Shown here one piece after another: positions 8,301 to 17,123 of a stretch of 64,000 bases of DNA. The notes under the pieces were generated by a model. It was not told the DNA's origin, made no database searches, and saw only the letters and a list, made by a program, of their open reading frames with translations. Source of the stretch: an uncultured Isosphaeraceae bacterium (GTDB lineage: Bacteria > Planctomycetota > Planctomycetia > Isosphaerales > Isosphaeraceae); the NCBI GenBank assembly GCA_945957605.1, contig CAMFLR010000001.1, positions 744,001 through 808,000 on the forward strand. Reading direction: 5' to 3'. Each line of letters opens with the position of its first letter. The stretch's first letter is position 1. The translations under genes and the position numbers were made by a program.

Positions 8301-9236
8301 ATGACGACGGACGAATCGCCATCCTTAGTTCGCCCCAAGCGTCGAGCAGGTAAGGTCTTGCTGACGATTGGCCTCGTCGTCTTGATTGGTGCGGCCATCT
8401 ATGTTCGGAACATTACCAAGCCGAGAGCAACTCCGCCGCCTCCCCTGCCCGTTCCGAATGCTTACGACGCGTTTTTGAAATCGGCATCGGCGGTTCCCGA
8501 TCTCATGCCGAATCAGGGTAAGTTTGATGAGGCAAGCCTTGAAGCTCTAAAGGCTTACGTACAGGAACACTTGAAGACCATTGAAGAAGTTCGCGGCGGG
8601 CTTGGTAAGCCTGCGCGCGTGCCGCTGATTTACAACTCCGACCTGACCAAGGCTATGGATCGAGTGCAAAATCTCCGCAGGCTTTCCCGGCTAGTCCAGG
8701 CCAATGCGGTGCTCGCAGCAAGAGAGAATCGGCACGATGATGCCGCGCGTTTGTACGTGGACCTGGTACGGCTGGGCCCAATGATCGGCCAAGGCGGACT
8801 CTGGATCGATGTGCTTGTGGGCGTTGCGGTTGAGTCAATCGGTCAGGCGGGATTGCAGAAAGAAGTGCCGCATATTGGCAAGGAGCGATTGCGCGAATCG
8901 CTCGCAGCGCTTCGAGAGACTTCGAATGGTCGCGAGACGTTTGCCGAGGTGAAAAACACCGAAGCGTACTGGTCGGAACACACCATGCCGTTTCACATTT
9001 TGCTCATGCTGAGAATGAACGCCGGCTATGAGCGATTAGTTGAACCGACAAACCAAGCTGGGAACAAGGCAATTCTGCGAGCTTCGAGCGGTAATCAGCA
9101 ACTTCAACTCCGCATCGCGCGCCAACTGTACAAGTTGGATCAGGGCGATGAGCCGGAACAAGATTCCAGGCTCGTTCCTGATTACCTGCCAGAATTGCCG
9201 CCGAATCCCGTTACGAGCCCGGGCGCTCAGCCCTGA
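8301..9236 (+). CDS. Hypothetical membrane-anchored protein
   Basis: A 311-residue protein of no family I recognise. One membrane span lies near the N terminus (KVLLTIGLVVLIGAAIYV), followed by a proline-rich linker (RATPPPPLPVPNAYDAF) and a helical, soluble domain outside the membrane. The NAYDAFLKSAS opening and ANAVLAARENRHDDAARLYVDLVRLG stretch suggest a TPR-like helical repeat fold; planctomycetes carry many such anchored helical proteins. The ATG at 8301 is favoured over an in-frame TTG 27 bases upstream. The last 26 bases overlap the end of the convergent cobA-hemD gene. Confidence 0.75.
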   Translation: MTTDESPSLVRPKRRAGKVLLTIGLVVLIGAAIYVRNITKPRATPPPPLPVPNAYDAFLKSASAVPDLMPNQGKFDEASLEALKAYVQEHLKTIEEVRGGLGKPARVPLIYNSDLTKAMDRVQNLRRLSRLVQANAVLAARENRHDDAARLYVDLVRLGPMIGQGGLWIDVLVGVAVESIGQAGLQKEVPHIGKERLRESLAALRETSNGRETFAEVKNTEAYWSEHTMPFHILLMLRMNAGYERLVEPTNQAGNKAILRASSGNQQLQLRIARQLYKLDQGDEPEQDSRLVPDYLPELPPNPVTSPGAQP

Positions 9237-10764
9237 GAATCGCAGCGACAACGCCATCCCAGGTGAATTCAGTCGCTTCAGCGGCGACCGTCCAACCGAG
9301 ACGATTTGCGACTGATGTCGTGATGGGGCTGATGCTTGCGAGTTTCACCTCACGGCCGATCCGGCTCCGAGCTTCGAGCGTAAGCAATCCGTGCAGCCGT
9401 TCGGTTATGGCCGAACTGGTCAGGGTGATCCAGTCGATCGTTCCCGCTTCGATTCGCGCAACAATCTCGTCTGAAAGCTCGGCCGCATCAACATTGCGGT
9501 AAACGGCCACCTGTTCGACGTGCGCGACCTGTTCGAGCTCGTCCTTGAGAATTGTCCGTCCACGATCGGCCCTCGCGAGGAGGATTCGGGCTCCTCGAGC
9601 ATCGCGTGACAGCGCCTCGGCAAGGGCCTCGGATCGATACTCGGCCGGGACAAGGTCGGCCCGAAGTCGATATTTGCGCAAGGCTTCTGCCGTGGCCGGG
9701 CCAATGGCGGCCAGTTTGGCCTTCCCTAGTACGCGGAGGTCGAATCCGAGCGTATCGATACGATCGAGGAAGTGACTCACGCCATTCGACGAGGTAAAAA
9801 CAAGCCAGTCGAATTCATCAAGCCGGCGAATTACTCGGTCGACTTCGCTGAAATCGCTGAGCGGTTCAATTGTAACCGTCGGCGCCGTGAGCACTTCAGC
9901 GCCAAGTTCTTCGAGCGTCGCCGCCGAGCGAGCGGAGTCTTCGGCGGGGCGTGTGACAACAATCCTTCGGCCGAAAAGCGGACGTTCTTCGAACCAACGC
10001 AGTTGCGGACGATGAAGCACAACGTCGCCCATCACGAACAGGGCTGGCGGTCCAAGTCCAGCGGCCGCAACACGTTCTGGAAGGTCAGCGAGCGTGCCGG
10101 TGACGGTGCGCTGGCGGCTTAAAGTGCCTGATTGGATCATCGCTGCAGGAGTTTCAGCAGGCTTGCCTTCGCGGATGAGTGTCCGGCAAATCGCGGCGAG
10201 CCGGGTCACTCCCATATAAACGACAAGCGTCCCGGGGAATCGCGCCAGCGCGTTCCAATCGACGGGCGCTCGATCCTTCTGGCCAGGTGGTTGTTCGGGA
10301 TCGTCGTGACCCGTCACAAACGCCACCGCCGATGAAGCAGCGCGATGTGTTACCGGAATTCCCGCGTAGGCTGTCACCCCGACGCCTGCCGTCACGCCAG
10401 GAACCATCACGACCGGAATTCCAGCCGCATGGAGATGCTCGGCCTCTTCTGCTCCGCGACCAAAGACGTAAGGGTCGCCGCCTTTTAGTCTTACAACGCG
10501 TTTTCCGGCAAGCGCACGGTCTGCCAGGAGGCGATTCATCTCATCCTGGGGGAGGGTGAACTTGCCTTTGGTTTTACCTGCGTAGATCAGTTCGGCGCTT
10601 GCTGGCGCGATGCGGATGAGGCTTTCGTTCGCGAGTTGGTCGTAGACGACCACGTCGGCCTGAGAGAGAACGTCAAACCCGCGCCTGGTGAGCAGCCCCG
10701 GGTCGCCGGGGCCGGCACCCACCAGGTAGACGGTTCCAACAGAGGTGCGAGAGGGCTCAGGCAT
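9211..10764 (-). CDS. cobA-hemD: Fused uroporphyrinogen-III C-methyltransferase / uroporphyrinogen-III synthase
   Basis: Bifunctional tetrapyrrole enzyme of about 517 residues. Residues 10-250 are an SUMT domain (VYLVGAGPGDPGLLT SAM-binding start, VVRLKGGDPYVFGRG, PGVTAGVGVTAYAGIPVTHR), which methylates uroporphyrinogen III to precorrin-2 for siroheme/cobalamin. Residues about 268-515 are a HemD domain (GRRIVVTRPAEDSARS, FDWLVFTSSNGVSHF, WITLTSSAITERL), which closes hydroxymethylbilane to uroporphyrinogen III. Such fusions are known in several phyla. The ATG at 10764 overlaps the tatC stop by 8 bases, so translation is probably coupled; an in-frame ATG at 10788 would overlap more. It converges on an anchored hypothetical with a 26-base overlap. 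Confidence 0.95.
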   Translation of the reverse strand: MPEPSRTSVGTVYLVGAGPGDPGLLTRRGFDVLSQADVVVYDQLANESLIRIAPASAELIYAGKTKGKFTLPQDEMNRLLADRALAGKRVVRLKGGDPYVFGRGAEEAEHLHAAGIPVVMVPGVTAGVGVTAYAGIPVTHRAASSAVAFVTGHDDPEQPPGQKDRAPVDWNALARFPGTLVVYMGVTRLAAICRTLIREGKPAETPAAMIQSGTLSRQRTVTGTLADLPERVAAAGLGPPALFVMGDVVLHRPQLRWFEERPLFGRRIVVTRPAEDSARSAATLEELGAEVLTAPTVTIEPLSDFSEVDRVIRRLDEFDWLVFTSSNGVSHFLDRIDTLGFDLRVLGKAKLAAIGPATAEALRKYRLRADLVPAEYRSEALAEALSRDARGARILLARADRGRTILKDELEQVAHVEQVAVYRNVDAAELSDEIVARIEAGTIDWITLTSSAITERLHGLLTLEARSRIGREVKLASISPITTSVANRLGWTVAAEATEFTWDGVVAAILRAERPGS

Positions 10765-11773
10765 CGAAAATCCGCTTCGTCCGACCATTCTTGCCGATGA
10801 TCAGAATTCCCAGCTCGTAGAGCACAATCATCGGTATGGCGAGCATGCACTGGCTGAAGACGTCGGGGCCGGGGGTGAGAATCGCGGCGGCAGCGACGAT
10901 GATCAAAATCGCGAACTTGCGTTTCGAGCGGAAGTCGGCGGCGGTGAGAATGCCGACGCGCTCGAGGAAGAGCATGACCAGCGGCGTCTGGAAGCAAATC
11001 CCGAACACCAGGGGCAGGATGGTCGCGAAGCTCATCCACTCGGAAAGTCGAAGGCTAGGCTCGATGTTCAGCCAGACGTTGAGTTCGAGCAAGAACCCAA
11101 GCGTGACCGGCAAAACTCCGAAGAAGCACGTGAAAACGCCTATCAAGAAGAGGCCGAGCGAAAACGGCAGGAATTTCAGCACATAGTGCTGTTCGTGGCG
11201 ATAGAGGCCCGCCGCAACGAACGCCCAGATCTGATAGAAAACCCACGGACTCGTCAGAACGAGACCTGTGATGGTGCAAACCATGAACAGGATTGTGATG
11301 CCTTCCAGTGGCGCTAAACTGACGACCCCCGAAGGTACATAGGCCGTTTTGGTGCTCATACCAATCGCGTCATCGAGTCTGGCCGTTTGAACCAGCGCAA
11401 TTGTCTTGTCTTTGAGCGACTCCGGGTCGGGAAGCGATAAGTTCGGGGCGAGGCCGCGAAGTTGTTCGACGAATTCGGCAGCGGAGTACTCCACTCGAAT
11501 CGGTGGAGACTTGAGATTCTCAGCCTTCGCGATCTCTTGACGCCGTCTGGCATCATCCTCGTAGTGCTTCCTGAGCGCTTCTGCTGCCGGTTCCTGCATC
11601 TTGGCCAGTACCTTTGGGCCAAGATACAGGGGTGGGATGAACGTGATGATCAAACCAACCACGAGGCCAAAAATCGCCATGATCAGGCGATAGCGCAGGT
11701 CTTCGAGATGTTCACCAAAGCTCATGGTGACCATCTGCTGTTCTTCGGTGAATAAATCGCGTTCAGCGGGCAT
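10757..11773 (-). CDS. tatC: Sec-independent protein translocase TatC, long form
   Basis: Multispan subunit of the twin-arginine translocase that binds RR signal peptides of folded exported proteins. MSFGEHLEDLRYRL at residues 15-28 is the classic TatC N-terminal signature, with the essential Glu and Arg. The protein has 338 residues against about 250 for E. coli TatC; the extra length is a charged, helical stretch of roughly 100-130 residues (ALRKHYEDDARRRQEIAKAENL and following) between the first and second spans, on the periplasmic side. GAGGGAAG in front of the ATG at 11773 fixes the start. No tatA/tatB is nearby. Likely substrates in the window are the RR-signal proteins at 49.4 kb and 62 kb. 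Confidence 0.93.
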   Translation of the reverse strand: MPAERDLFTEEQQMVTMSFGEHLEDLRYRLIMAIFGLVVGLIITFIPPLYLGPKVLAKMQEPAAEALRKHYEDDARRRQEIAKAENLKSPPIRVEYSAAEFVEQLRGLAPNLSLPDPESLKDKTIALVQTARLDDAIGMSTKTAYVPSGVVSLAPLEGITILFMVCTITGLVLTSPWVFYQIWAFVAAGLYRHEQHYVLKFLPFSLGLFLIGVFTCFFGVLPVTLGFLLELNVWLNIEPSLRLSEWMSFATILPLVFGICFQTPLVMLFLERVGILTAADFRSKRKFAILIIVAAAAILTPGPDVFSQCMLAIPMIVLYELGILIIGKNGRTKRIFDA

Positions 11774-12083
11774 GTGCGCTTCCCTCCCAAGGGCTGGGGA
11801 GTGTCTCAGACGCGAGGGTTTGTTTGGAAACCCAACGGCGGTAGGAGTTTGGGGAAGGAGACGCGGGTCGCAACGGCCGGTCCCAAGGCCGAGGCCCATT
11901 GATCTGATCCACCGCCGGCCTCTCGGGGACGGCCTGCACGGCGGGAGCGTTCCTGAGCTATAGAGTCTAACAGGTCAACCTAGAAATTGACCAGGGCTTC
12001 GCGCCGTTTGCATCTCAGAGTACAACGATTGTGCTCAAAGTACTTCCGCGACTAAGAATCACAAACCAGGGAGGGTTTGCGGA
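11774..12083. other. Intergenic region between tatC and the phosphomannose isomerase gene
   Basis: No gene seen. It must hold both divergent promoters. Two short dyads stand out: GGTCAA/TTGACC with a 7-base gap near 11971-11990, and GAGTACAA/TTGTGCTC (imperfect) at 12018-12036. Either could be an operator; neither matches a motif I know. Confidence 0.4.
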
Positions 12084-13175
12084 ATGTCTACGCAATGGAA
12101 CGACGCGAAGACGCGTGCCGATCGTTTGCACCGGCTGGGGGTTACCTCGACGGGAGGTCCTCTGAAACGGACCGGCCCCCACTTCTTGGTAACCCCTGCA
12201 ATCATGCACCCCCTTCGCTTCGAGCCGATCATCAAGCGATTGATCTGGGGTGGTAACCGCCTGGGATCCGTCCTCCGCAAGCCGATTGGAGAAGGGTCGC
12301 AGTACGCCGAGAGCTGGGAGCTTTCCGACCACCGATCCGACGTCTCGGTCGTCGCCGAAGGACCGCTCGAGGGGCTGACGCTCCGCGAACTCGTTCACAC
12401 GCGCGCTCATGAGGTCCTTGGCCCCGCGCTGGGGAAGCTCGACCAGTTCCCGCTCCTGGTGAAGTACATCGATGCCGAGGAAGTGCTGTCGGTGCAGGTT
12501 CACCCGAACAACGAACTGGGACGCCGTCTCGCCGACGATAACGGCAAAACGGAAACCTGGGTCGTCATCGCCGCCGAGCCCGATAGCGTGATTTACGCCG
12601 GCCTCAAGGAAGGCGTTTCCCGCGACCAGTTTGCTGCGGCAATCGAGCGTGGCGAGGTCGAGGAACTGCTGCATAAGATTCCCGCACGCGTCGGTGATTG
12701 CATCCTCATTCCCGCAGGTATCGTGCACGCGATTGGCTCGGGCGTCATGATCGCCGAGATCCAGCAGATGTCGGACGCGACGTTCCGCGTGTTCGACTGG
12801 AACCGCGTGGGAACCGACGGCAAGCCGCGGCAGTTACACATCGCGCAGGCGCTCGAATCGACCGATTTCGACGCGGGGCCGGTCAATCCGATCGTCACCA
12901 CGCGGGAGCGAATCGAAGGCGGCGAGCGCGAACGGCTGTCACACACCGAGTTTTTCTCGCTGACGCGCTACCATCTCGACGGCGCCACGCACGTCGGCCG
13001 CGAAGATCGCTTCACGATCTTGATGGCAGTCGAGGGGGACGTCGAGGTAAGCACCGTCGACTATTCGCAAACGCTCCTGCTCGGCGAGACGATGCTGCTG
13101 CCCGCGGCGGTTGGTGTTTGCGAGGTGACGCCGATCAACGGTCCGGCGACGATTATCACCTGCGTGGTTCCTTGA
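12084..13175 (+). CDS. manA: Mannose-6-phosphate isomerase, class I
   Basis: Zinc-dependent cupin enzyme interconverting mannose-6-phosphate and fructose-6-phosphate, feeding GDP-mannose and glycan synthesis. LSVQVHPNNE and KTETWVVI contain the His/Glu metal ligands; IPAGIVHAIG carries the third cupin motif. Homology begins at MHPLRFEPIIKRLIWGG, whose Met is at 12204; the 40 codons before it are not part of the family. I report the ATG at 12084 because GGGAGGG lies 8 bases before it, while the 12204 ATG has no clear ribosome site. If 12204 is used the protein has 323 residues, the usual length. The region 12084-12203 could instead be a leader. Confidence 0.88.
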   Translation: MSTQWNDAKTRADRLHRLGVTSTGGPLKRTGPHFLVTPAIMHPLRFEPIIKRLIWGGNRLGSVLRKPIGEGSQYAESWELSDHRSDVSVVAEGPLEGLTLRELVHTRAHEVLGPALGKLDQFPLLVKYIDAEEVLSVQVHPNNELGRRLADDNGKTETWVVIAAEPDSVIYAGLKEGVSRDQFAAAIERGEVEELLHKIPARVGDCILIPAGIVHAIGSGVMIAEIQQMSDATFRVFDWNRVGTDGKPRQLHIAQALESTDFDAGPVNPIVTTRERIEGGERERLSHTEFFSLTRYHLDGATHVGREDRFTILMAVEGDVEVSTVDYSQTLLLGETMLLPAAVGVCEVTPINGPATIITCVVP

Positions 13176-13288
13176 CGCCCATTCGGCCTTGCCTGAACCG
13201 AGCTACCTAGCTATCTTGCCGCGACGCTCCGCACCGATGCCGATTGGTGCGAAGCGTCGATGAATGCGCGCGAGGAGAGACGCCGACG

Positions 13289-14413
13289 ATGTCCAACGCA
13301 CCCCTGCCCCCGCTCCCACGATCGACTTCGCCTTGGCCCTGGCTGGCCCGAGCGATTAGCGCGGCGTCCGATCCTCGCGCCCTGATTCTCGCAGCGATTG
13401 CGATGTTTTGCACCGCAAGGGTGAACGAATCGATCGCGACGGCGTTCGATTTTCCCGGCGCAAATGCGGCGCAGGAGTCGACATCGCTCACCGCGATTGC
13501 GATCGACGACCCGCGAATCTTCGCGGCCGTGCCGCACGCGCTCGTGACGACACTGCTCGCCCCAGCACAGTCGATTTTGCAGCCGCTGATTGGCCTCTTT
13601 ACGGCCGATATTCCCGCCAAAATGCGTCTTGGTTATTTGCTGTCGACGCTCTGGACGCTCGTCGTCTTCAGCATCTTCGGCACGGCGATTGCGCGCGTGG
13701 TCGTGGTTCGGCTGGGGAATGCCGAGCGCGTTGGGATTGTGCCCGCGCTGCGGTTCAGCGTGTCGCGACTGGGAACGCTTCTCAGCGCACCGCTTGTCGT
13801 CATCGGCGTGGCGACCGGCATTGCACTCTTCGGCGCGGTCGTGGGATTGCTCAATCGAGTTGCGCCTGGAATCGCCTCTGCACTCGCGTTCGTGCCACTC
13901 GTGGCTGGCTTGCTCAACGCAGTGATTCTGCTCGGGCTTGTTGCCGCATGGCCGCTGATGGTCGCAACGGTCGCGGTTGAGGGCGAAGATTTCTTCGACG
14001 TGATCAGCCGGTCGTATTCCTACGCGAGGCAGCGTGCAGCACAGTATCTCGTTTATTTGCTTGCATGTGCAATTCTCGGAATGGTTGGTCTCGTTCTCGT
14101 CGCAATCTTCGTAAAAGCAGCGCTTGGATTAGCGGATTGGAGCATCAGTCTAGGAGCGCCGGCAGAAGTTGGATTCCGATTCTCAGACGAACTTGGAACC
14201 GGCGGTCCGGCGACCATTGGCGCGTTCTGGAGCGGGATCGTCGTCGCGATCGCCAACGGCTGGTCGGCGAGTTACCTTTTCGCATGCACGTCGATCATTT
14301 ACCTCCTGCTGCGGCAGGATATCGACGGCAGCGAAATGCACGAGATCTACGCGCCCGCTCAGCCCGAAGCCGATCCGGAGCCCGAGGCTCAGGCGGCTGA
14401 AGCGAGCGAATAA
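13289..14413 (+). CDS. Multispan membrane protein, unknown function
   Basis: 374 residues with about six hydrophobic segments, the clearest at LSTLWTLVVFSIFGTAIARV, TLLSAPLVVIGVATGIALFG, LAGLLNAVILLGLVAAWPLMV-like, and YLVYLLACAILGMVGLVLVA. The C terminus is acidic and alanine-rich (QPEADPEPEAQAAEASE). Layout resembles the membrane-embedded DUF4013-like families with a long loop after the first span, but I cannot name one. GAGGAGAG in front of the ATG at 13289 fixes the start. It lies between manA and the second BlaI/M56 pair, in the same direction, and its stop is followed by the operator region of that pair. Confidence 0.8.
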   Translation: MSNAPLPPLPRSTSPWPWLARAISAASDPRALILAAIAMFCTARVNESIATAFDFPGANAAQESTSLTAIAIDDPRIFAAVPHALVTTLLAPAQSILQPLIGLFTADIPAKMRLGYLLSTLWTLVVFSIFGTAIARVVVVRLGNAERVGIVPALRFSVSRLGTLLSAPLVVIGVATGIALFGAVVGLLNRVAPGIASALAFVPLVAGLLNAVILLGLVAAWPLMVATVAVEGEDFFDVISRSYSYARQRAAQYLVYLLACAILGMVGLVLVAIFVKAALGLADWSISLGAPAEVGFRFSDELGTGGPATIGAFWSGIVVAIANGWSASYLFACTSIIYLLLRQDIDGSEMHEIYAPAQPEADPEPEAQAAEASE

Positions 14414-14452
14414 ATCGAGGTCGATCGCTTCGCCGGCTTTCCTCATGTCGCG

Positions 14453-14474
14453 ATCTACGGGTTTTCCCGTTGAC
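14453..14474. promoter_or_regulatory. Upstream, degenerate copy of the BlaI-type operator
   Basis: ATCTACGG, a 6-base spacer, then CCGTTGAC. The left half-site is identical to that of the next dyad; the right half-site matches it in the first four bases. It abuts the second dyad with no gap, giving two 22-bp sites in a row. Confidence 0.6.
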
Positions 14475-14497
14475 ATCTACGGCAAAACCCGTAGATT
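14470..14497 (+). promoter_or_regulatory. Sigma-70-type promoter overlapped by the operator
   Basis: TTGACA at 14470-14475 and TAGATT at 14492-14497 with a 16-base spacer, about 50 bases upstream of the BlaI-type start codon. Repressor bound to the 14475-14496 dyad would cover the spacer and most of the -10. Confidence 0.6.
14475..14496. promoter_or_regulatory. Perfect 22-bp dyad, likely operator of BlaI-type repressor 2
   Basis: ATCTACGG and CCGTAGAT are perfect reverse complements around the 6-base spacer CAAAAC. It lies 50 bases upstream of the repressor gene and inside its predicted promoter, as expected for an autoregulated BlaI/M56 unit. The half-site CTAC/GTAG is similar in kind to the TACA/TGTA core of known BlaI/MecI operators. 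Confidence 0.75.
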
Positions 14498-14548
14498 TTG
14501 TTTTGTTGTTAAGGACGACAGAACGGAATCGAGGAGATTGCCGAGACG

Positions 14549-15004
14549 ATGGGACGTCCTCGCGCGGAGCAGCCGACGCCCGCCGAGCTTGAGGTGCTGA
14601 AGATCCTTTGGGATCGCGGTACCCCTGCCACGGTGCGCGACGTGCTCGAACTGATCAACGCGCAACATGAATCACCGCGCGCTTACACGTCGGTGATGAG
14701 CCTCATGAACGTGATGGCGGAGAAGGGACTGCTCGACCGCACGCCGCAAGGACGCGCGTTCGTGTATGTGCCGGCGACGCCTCGCGACCAGACGTTACGC
14801 TCGCTTCTGGGCGAGACGTTGGAACGTGCTTACGAGGGGTCGGCGAGCCTGCTGGTTGCTCACCTGCTCGACCGCTCGAAACCAACCACCGATGAGCTCG
14901 AGCAAATCCGGGCGTTGCTCGACGCGTATGAAACGGGCCAAGCGGAGGAGTCGGACAAAAACCAAGGAGGAGCACCATGTCCCCCGAAACGTTCTCGCAA
15001 ATAA
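14549..15004 (+). CDS. BlaI/MecI/CopY family transcriptional repressor (pair 2)
   Basis: 151-residue winged-helix repressor. PTPAELEVLKILWDRGTPATVRDV is the diagnostic N-terminal helix pair, and RAYTSVMSLMNVMAEKGLLDR the recognition region. The C-terminal part (RSLLGETLERAYEGSASLLVAHLL) is the dimerisation domain with the usual cleavage zone. Its last 28 bases overlap the M56 gene, so synthesis of the two is coupled. Two abutting dyads cover its promoter, which implies autoregulation of the whole unit. The tail beyond residue 130 (GGAPCPPKRSRK) is encoded by the ribosome site of the next gene. Confidence 0.93.
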   Translation: MGRPRAEQPTPAELEVLKILWDRGTPATVRDVLELINAQHESPRAYTSVMSLMNVMAEKGLLDRTPQGRAFVYVPATPRDQTLRSLLGETLERAYEGSASLLVAHLLDRSKPTTDELEQIRALLDAYETGQAEESDKNQGGAPCPPKRSRK

Positions 15005-16896
15005 GTTCGGGGCTCTGGCTCGGACTGTTACATGCAGGATGGATCAGCCTGGCTGCGGCGGCTGGCGCGAGCTTGCTATTGCGGGCATGCCCCAACTTGT
15101 CGAGCACATGGCGACGTCAAATTCTTGTTTTTGCGATAGTTGCCGTGTTGCTTGGCCCGCCGGCACTTGTCGCGCTTCAACGAAGCGACTACTTCCGCAA
15201 TGACTCCGCGCAAACGAATCAGGTGTCTGTCGACAGCGACGTTCAAGATCGCGATTTGCCGGCCGAAATTGGGAAACCGGCGGACGCCGTGCATGTTGCT
15301 GTCGTACCCGCGTCGCCTGTGGCGTGGATGTCGCGCTTGCGAAACGGTGCGGTAGAAATCATCTGGCAATCCAAGCGACTCGGACTGATCGTCTGGCTGG
15401 GTTGCGTCTGTTTTGGAGCAGCGACACTTGCACTTGGACAGCTAGGCGTACAATGGTTGCTTCGAAATTCGATTCCCGCGAACGCGGAAATCGTCCATCG
15501 TGCGGACCTAATCGCAGGCTCGATGCGCTTGCGCAAGACACCGAAAATACGGCTCCACGCGACGGTCGAACAACCATGTCTTTGTGGTGTCTTTCAACCG
15601 TTTATCGTGCTGCCGGAAACATGGGCTGTGAGCGCGAGTGAAGAAACTCTGAACGCCGTTTTGGCACACGAACTCGCGCACGCGAAACGTCGAGACCTCG
15701 TTTGGAATCTTGCTGACCGGCTGGTGGTATCGCTCATTTACTTCCATCCGGCGCTTCGGCAAATCACTTCGAACCTGCGGCGCGAACGTGAGATCGCCGC
15801 TGACAGTCTCGCGGTTCATTCGACGGGTAACCGGCTCGCCCTGGCGCGAGCAATCGAGTCACTTGCACGGAATACGGTCCAACGCAGATTACTGGCACCG
15901 ATGACGATCGGCATGGCGTCGTCGGGAGATGATCCCGCACTCCTTTCTCGAATTCAGGAGATCCTTGGCATGAAGCCTTCTCGTCCTCGATTTCCGAAAT
16001 GGACAGTTGCAGCACTTAGCATTGCGGCGGTTATCGCGAATCTCACCGTGGCCGTCGGCTGGGCTCAAGACGATTCGCCCGCAGCCGCGCAACCGGCTTC
16101 GGAGCCGCCTCAAGGACTGAAGATCAATGCGGAAGGAGTAATGTCGTTAGTGAATTGGCTGACGGCCGACGGTCGCGACGTTCCCGATCCCAAAACGGGT
16201 TTGTCGTACGTCGGAGTCGGCTCGGTGAGGGTAAAGCAGCCAGAGCCGATCGCAGCGAGACCAGCGCCTCGGGTCGCAATTCGCACGTTTCCCGGCGAAG
16301 ACAAGCAAATCGCATTTGAAGTGCGGTTCGTGGAAATCGAGCCCGACACCTGGCGCGATGCCGCGAAAGGACATTTGAGGCCGCTCCCTTTCGAAGGAGG
16401 CGTAGGCCGCTGGATGATCGACAGTGAAGCATCCGTCAAAGAACTGATGAAGATGACGCAGGCACAGCCGACTTCGCTGGTCACGCAAGCTCCCAAGGTG
16501 ACGACCTTCCAGGCGCAGCAGGCGGTGATCTCTATCGGTGCGATGGAAGCCGACATGAAGACGCTCAAAAATGGCGCACGCCTTGAACTCGAGGGGACGT
16601 ACACCAAGAACGGAACGAAGTTGAACTTCGGCCTGCACGAGATTCTCGAAGCGGCGCCCGACGCTAACAACAAGCCGACCGAGCGCATCGAAACGCGTCT
16701 GACACAAATCATCGAACTGCCCGAAGGTTCGACCCTACTGCTGAGCTTGGGGCGGCGGACCGAAACGCTGAAGCGAGGACGTGTGACCCGCGAGCGCTTG
16801 GTCTTCGTAACGCCGCGACGCATCATTTTGGAAGATGAAGCACCGCCGAAGCTGCGACTGAATTTCGTGCCGATTCCCGCCACGGCTCAGCGCTGA
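14977..16896 (+). CDS. M56 family (BlaR1-like) metallopeptidase fused to a secretin-like C-terminal domain (pair 2)
   Basis: 639 residues. Four membrane spans in the first 160 residues (e.g. LIVWLGCVCFGAATLALGQL) surround a cytosolic zinc protease with HELAH at 231-235 and a downstream Glu in REREIAADSLAVHSTGN. After another span near 345-365 (WTVAALSIAAVIANLTVAVGWA) come about 270 extracytoplasmic residues. These end with the pattern of a secretin C-domain: IAFEVRFVEIEP near 445, APKVTTFQAQQAVISIG near 510, IIELPEGSTLLLSLGRR near 575 and RLVFVTPRRIILED near 605. No penicilloyl-serine sensor motifs are seen. AAGGAGGAG fixes the ATG at 14977. The tail may sense or bind an outer-membrane or wall component; that is inference. 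Confidence 0.85.
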   Translation: MSPETFSQISSGLWLGLLHAGWISLAAAAGASLLLRACPNLSSTWRRQILVFAIVAVLLGPPALVALQRSDYFRNDSAQTNQVSVDSDVQDRDLPAEIGKPADAVHVAVVPASPVAWMSRLRNGAVEIIWQSKRLGLIVWLGCVCFGAATLALGQLGVQWLLRNSIPANAEIVHRADLIAGSMRLRKTPKIRLHATVEQPCLCGVFQPFIVLPETWAVSASEETLNAVLAHELAHAKRRDLVWNLADRLVVSLIYFHPALRQITSNLRREREIAADSLAVHSTGNRLALARAIESLARNTVQRRLLAPMTIGMASSGDDPALLSRIQEILGMKPSRPRFPKWTVAALSIAAVIANLTVAVGWAQDDSPAAAQPASEPPQGLKINAEGVMSLVNWLTADGRDVPDPKTGLSYVGVGSVRVKQPEPIAARPAPRVAIRTFPGEDKQIAFEVRFVEIEPDTWRDAAKGHLRPLPFEGGVGRWMIDSEASVKELMKMTQAQPTSLVTQAPKVTTFQAQQAVISIGAMEADMKTLKNGARLELEGTYTKNGTKLNFGLHEILEAAPDANNKPTERIETRLTQIIELPEGSTLLLSLGRRTETLKRGRVTRERLVFVTPRRIILEDEAPPKLRLNFVPIPATAQR

Positions 16897-17123
16897 GACG
16901 GCTTGTTCAGTCGATTCATAATGAGTATGGGGCGAGGTGGGGAGGGTCTCCGTAACGATCCCGATCACGCCCCAATTTCAGTGGGTCAACTTCGGGCAAA
17001 TCCATCGTACAATGAACAGAGTCGTGTTGGGGAATTGCGAAGATTGCTTGACCGCGTCCAAGTATGGATCATTTTCGTCGGTCATTAACATCGGGCCAAT
17101 CCAACTCGATTCATTGGGAAGCA

